Source: Thiobacillus sp. (GTDB lineage: Bacteria > Pseudomonadota > Gammaproteobacteria > Burkholderiales > Thiobacillaceae). From it: DNA of 14,889 bases. The DNA lies in contig JAIWOL010000044.1 in assembly GCA_020216925.1 (NCBI GenBank), positions 1 to 14,889 on the forward strand, given 5' to 3'. The translations under genes and the position numbers were made by a program. Numbering within the stretch: position 1 is the first letter of the stretch; each line of letters opens with the position of its first letter. The notes beneath the pieces are model-generated. The model ran no database searches. It saw only the letters and a list, made by a program, of their open reading frames with translations, and was not told the DNA's origin. Shown piece by piece: positions 13,107-14,889 of the stretch.

Positions 13107-14779
13107 ACGCGCCGCTGCCTGTGCTTTCTGCTGACACGCTGGCGGCGCTGCGCCGCGAAACGCAGGCTGCCGGCGCGCAGTTGCTGCCGCGCATTCAGGA
13201 ACAGTTTGGCCTGGATGCCGAGGGCGCGTTGCAGACGCTGGCGGCCCATGCCCGCGTGCCGGCTTTCGACATGGCCCGGCTCAACGCGCTGCACGCTGAT
13301 TTTTCGCGCCTGGACTTTGGTGAAGCGGCGCGACGGCATTGTCTGGTCGCTCGCGACGAGGACGACCGGCTCTGGCTGCTGTTGTCCGACCCCTGGGACG
13401 CGGCCAGCCGCGCCTACGCCGCGCATGTGCTCGGCGTGCCTTTCGGCATTGCCCTGGCGCACCCGGCCGACCTTGCCGCCCTGCTCGCCCGCCATGAAGA
13501 GGGCTTGCGGGCGCTGGAGGGCGTAAGCGACGGCGGGATGCAGCGCATGGCGGACTCCGGCGCGGAGATGCTGTCCTTCGCCAGCATCGCCGAGGACGCC
13601 AGCCCGGTGGTGCGGCTGGTGCGCTCGACTCTCTACGACGCGCTCAAGGCGGGAGCGTCGGACATCCATCTCGAAACCGGCCCGCGCGGCCTCTCGGTCA
13701 GATACCGCATCGACGGCGTGCTCACCCACGTGGCGCAGGTTGCCGGCAGCGAAACCGCCGAACAGGCCATCTCGCGGATCAAGGTCATGTCCGAACTCGA
13801 CATCGCCGAACGCCGCGTGCCACAGGATGGCCGTTTCAAGGTGGCGATTCAGGGCCGCGAGGTCGACGTGCGCGTGTCGATCATGCCGAGCGTGTTTGGC
13901 GAGGATGCCGTACTGCGCATCCTCGACCGGCAGGCGCTGACGGAAGAACTTTCGGGCCTCACGCTGGAGGGGCTGGGCTACAGCGGCCTGCCGCTCGCGC
14001 GCATCCGCAAGCTCGCCGCCGAACCCTACGGCATGCTGCTCGTCACCGGCCCCACCGGCTCGGGCAAAACCACCACGCTGTACGCCGCAATTTCCGAGAT
14101 CAACACCGGCCGCGACAAGATCGTCACCATCGAAGACCCGGTCGAATACCAGCTGAACGGCGTGCTGCAAATCCCGGTCAACGAGAAAAAAGGCCTCAGC
14201 TTCGCGCGCGGCCTGCGCTCCATCCTGCGCCACGATCCGGACAAAATCATGGTCGGCGAAATCCGCGACGCCGACACCGCGCAGATCGCGGTGCAGTCCG
14301 CGCTCACCGGCCACCTCGTGTTCACCACCGTACACGCCAACAACGTGTTCGACGTGATCGGCCGCTTCATCCACATGGGTGTCGACCCCTACAGTTTCGT
14401 CTCCGCCCTGAACGGCATCGTCGCCCAGCGCCTGGTGCGCGTGAACTGTCCGCACTGCTCCGCCCCGTCCATGCCCACCGACGAACTGCTCGAACTCTCG
14501 GGCCTTACCCGCGACAAAACCCGCGACTACGCTTTCCACCAGGGCAGCGGCTGCGGCCAGTGCCGGGGCAGCGGCTACAAGGGCCGGCGCGCAGTGGCAG
14601 AGATCCTGCTGCTCACCGACGAACTGCGCGAACTCATCGTCGCCCGCGCGCCCATCGGCCAGATCAAGGAAACCGCTGCGCGCGGCGGCACCAGGAGCCT
14701 GCGCGAGGCCGCGCTCGCGCTGGTGAAAGCAGGCGATACGACGCTGGAGGAAATCAACCGTGTCACGCTGGTTGGCTGA
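13103..14779 (+). CDS. gspE: Type II secretion system assembly ATPase GspE
   Basis: 558 aa starting at GTG, overlapping the gspF stop (GTGA). The N-terminal part (about 1-150) is a GspE/PilB N1-like domain. The ATPase core has all the family boxes: Walker A GPTGSGKTT (316-324), Asp box TIEDPVEYQ (342-350), Walker B IMVGEIRD (382-389) and His box LTGHLVFTTVHANN (401-414). A four-cysteine zinc site is present (C449-x2-C452 and C484-x2-C487), typical of GspE. The protein is a cytoplasmic hexameric ATPase that drives pseudopilus extension at the inner membrane with GspF and GspL. The gene overlaps the following one by 20 bases. The order G-F-E is reversed from the classical gsp order, as in some dedicated or divergent T2SS clusters. 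Confidence 0.96.
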   Translation: MNAPLPVLSADTLAALRRETQAAGAQLLPRIQEQFGLDAEGALQTLAAHARVPAFDMARLNALHADFSRLDFGEAARRHCLVARDEDDRLWLLLSDPWDAASRAYAAHVLGVPFGIALAHPADLAALLARHEEGLRALEGVSDGGMQRMADSGAEMLSFASIAEDASPVVRLVRSTLYDALKAGASDIHLETGPRGLSVRYRIDGVLTHVAQVAGSETAEQAISRIKVMSELDIAERRVPQDGRFKVAIQGREVDVRVSIMPSVFGEDAVLRILDRQALTEELSGLTLEGLGYSGLPLARIRKLAAEPYGMLLVTGPTGSGKTTTLYAAISEINTGRDKIVTIEDPVEYQLNGVLQIPVNEKKGLSFARGLRSILRHDPDKIMVGEIRDADTAQIAVQSALTGHLVFTTVHANNVFDVIGRFIHMGVDPYSFVSALNGIVAQRLVRVNCPHCSAPSMPTDELLELSGLTRDKTRDYAFHQGSGCGQCRGSGYKGRRAVAEILLLTDELRELIVARAPIGQIKETAARGGTRSLREAALALVKAGDTTLEEINRVTLVG

Positions 14780-14889
14780 GCCCTTGCGCATTGCCCTGGC
14801 ACCGGGCGAAATCGCCCTGGCGCGCGGCGCGCGGCGGCAAGTCCACCCCGCCGGCGACACGGCCGCCGGCCTGCTGCCGGCGCTCGACG
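14760..14889 (+). CDS. Start of a T2SS accessory gene, possibly GspL/PilM-like (runs off the window)
   Basis: 43 residues are visible from a GTG start inside the end of gspE, with GGAGG about nine bases upstream. In-frame TTG codons follow but have no Shine-Dalgarno. The peptide begins VSRWLAEPLRIALAPGEIAL and is Ala/Arg-rich, with no signal peptide or membrane segment so far. The PLRI-L-P--IAL pattern resembles the first strands of the actin-like fold of GspL/PilM assembly proteins, which would suit a position after gspE. The match is weak and rests on a short stretch. Translational coupling with gspE makes a secretion role likely whatever the exact family. Confidence 0.55.
   Translation, partial: MSRWLAEPLRIALAPGEIALARGARRQVHPAGDTAAGLLPALD

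Noticed and set aside
13067..14860. A 597-codon open frame on the minus strand opposite gspE
   Set aside because: gspE has every conserved ATPase box, while the antisense product has low-complexity composition and no domain.

Overview
The window is high-GC DNA from a Gram-negative bacterium, most likely a betaproteobacterium of the Rhodocyclales/Burkholderiales type (for example near Thauera, Azoarcus or Zoogloea). The evidence is four PEP-CTERM proteins, an ExeM/NucH-type nuclease, a PhoX-type Tat phosphatase and a type II secretion (T2SS) cluster. This placement is inferred from gene content, not from a search.

Left part (1-9687), all on the minus strand. In transcription order it holds: a 1034-aa secreted nuclease (9687-6583), a PEP-CTERM protein (6373-5675), a 768-aa 5'-nucleotidase/metallophosphatase (5574-3268), a PEP-CTERM protein (3199-2474), another PEP-CTERM protein (2372-1650) followed by a clear intrinsic terminator, a trypsin-like PEP-CTERM serine protease (1397-480), and the start of a PhoX-family phosphatase (329 to beyond base 1). 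Nuclease, 5'-nucleotidase and alkaline phosphatase form a logical extracellular chain from nucleic acid to nucleotides to phosphate. Two weak PhoB-box-like promoters, before the nuclease and before phoX, share the same spacing to a TAGG(A/C)T -10 element. The nuclease and the nucleotidase end in near-copies of one RTX-type calcium-binding C-terminal module.

Middle (9903-11300, minus). A PAS/AAA+/Fis regulator looks like a sigma-54 enhancer-binding protein, but it has lost the GAFTGA loop and the Walker B glutamate. Its PAS domain carries a Cys/His cluster. It is divergent from the secretion genes across a 162-bp region.

Right part (11463-14889, plus). A tightly coupled T2SS operon in the order gspG-gspF-gspE, followed by the start of a gene that may encode a GspL/PilM-like assembly protein. 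The stop and start codons overlap or are a few bases apart.

My reading is a secretion-plus-scavenging locus for extracellular nucleic acids and phosphate, with exosortase-processed surface proteins between the enzymes and a divergent, possibly non-sigma-54 regulator beside the T2SS genes. The gene identities are well supported. The Pho control and the link between the T2SS and these enzymes are inference. No gap between genes exceeds 300 bases. No rRNA, tRNA, CRISPR array or insertion sequence was seen.
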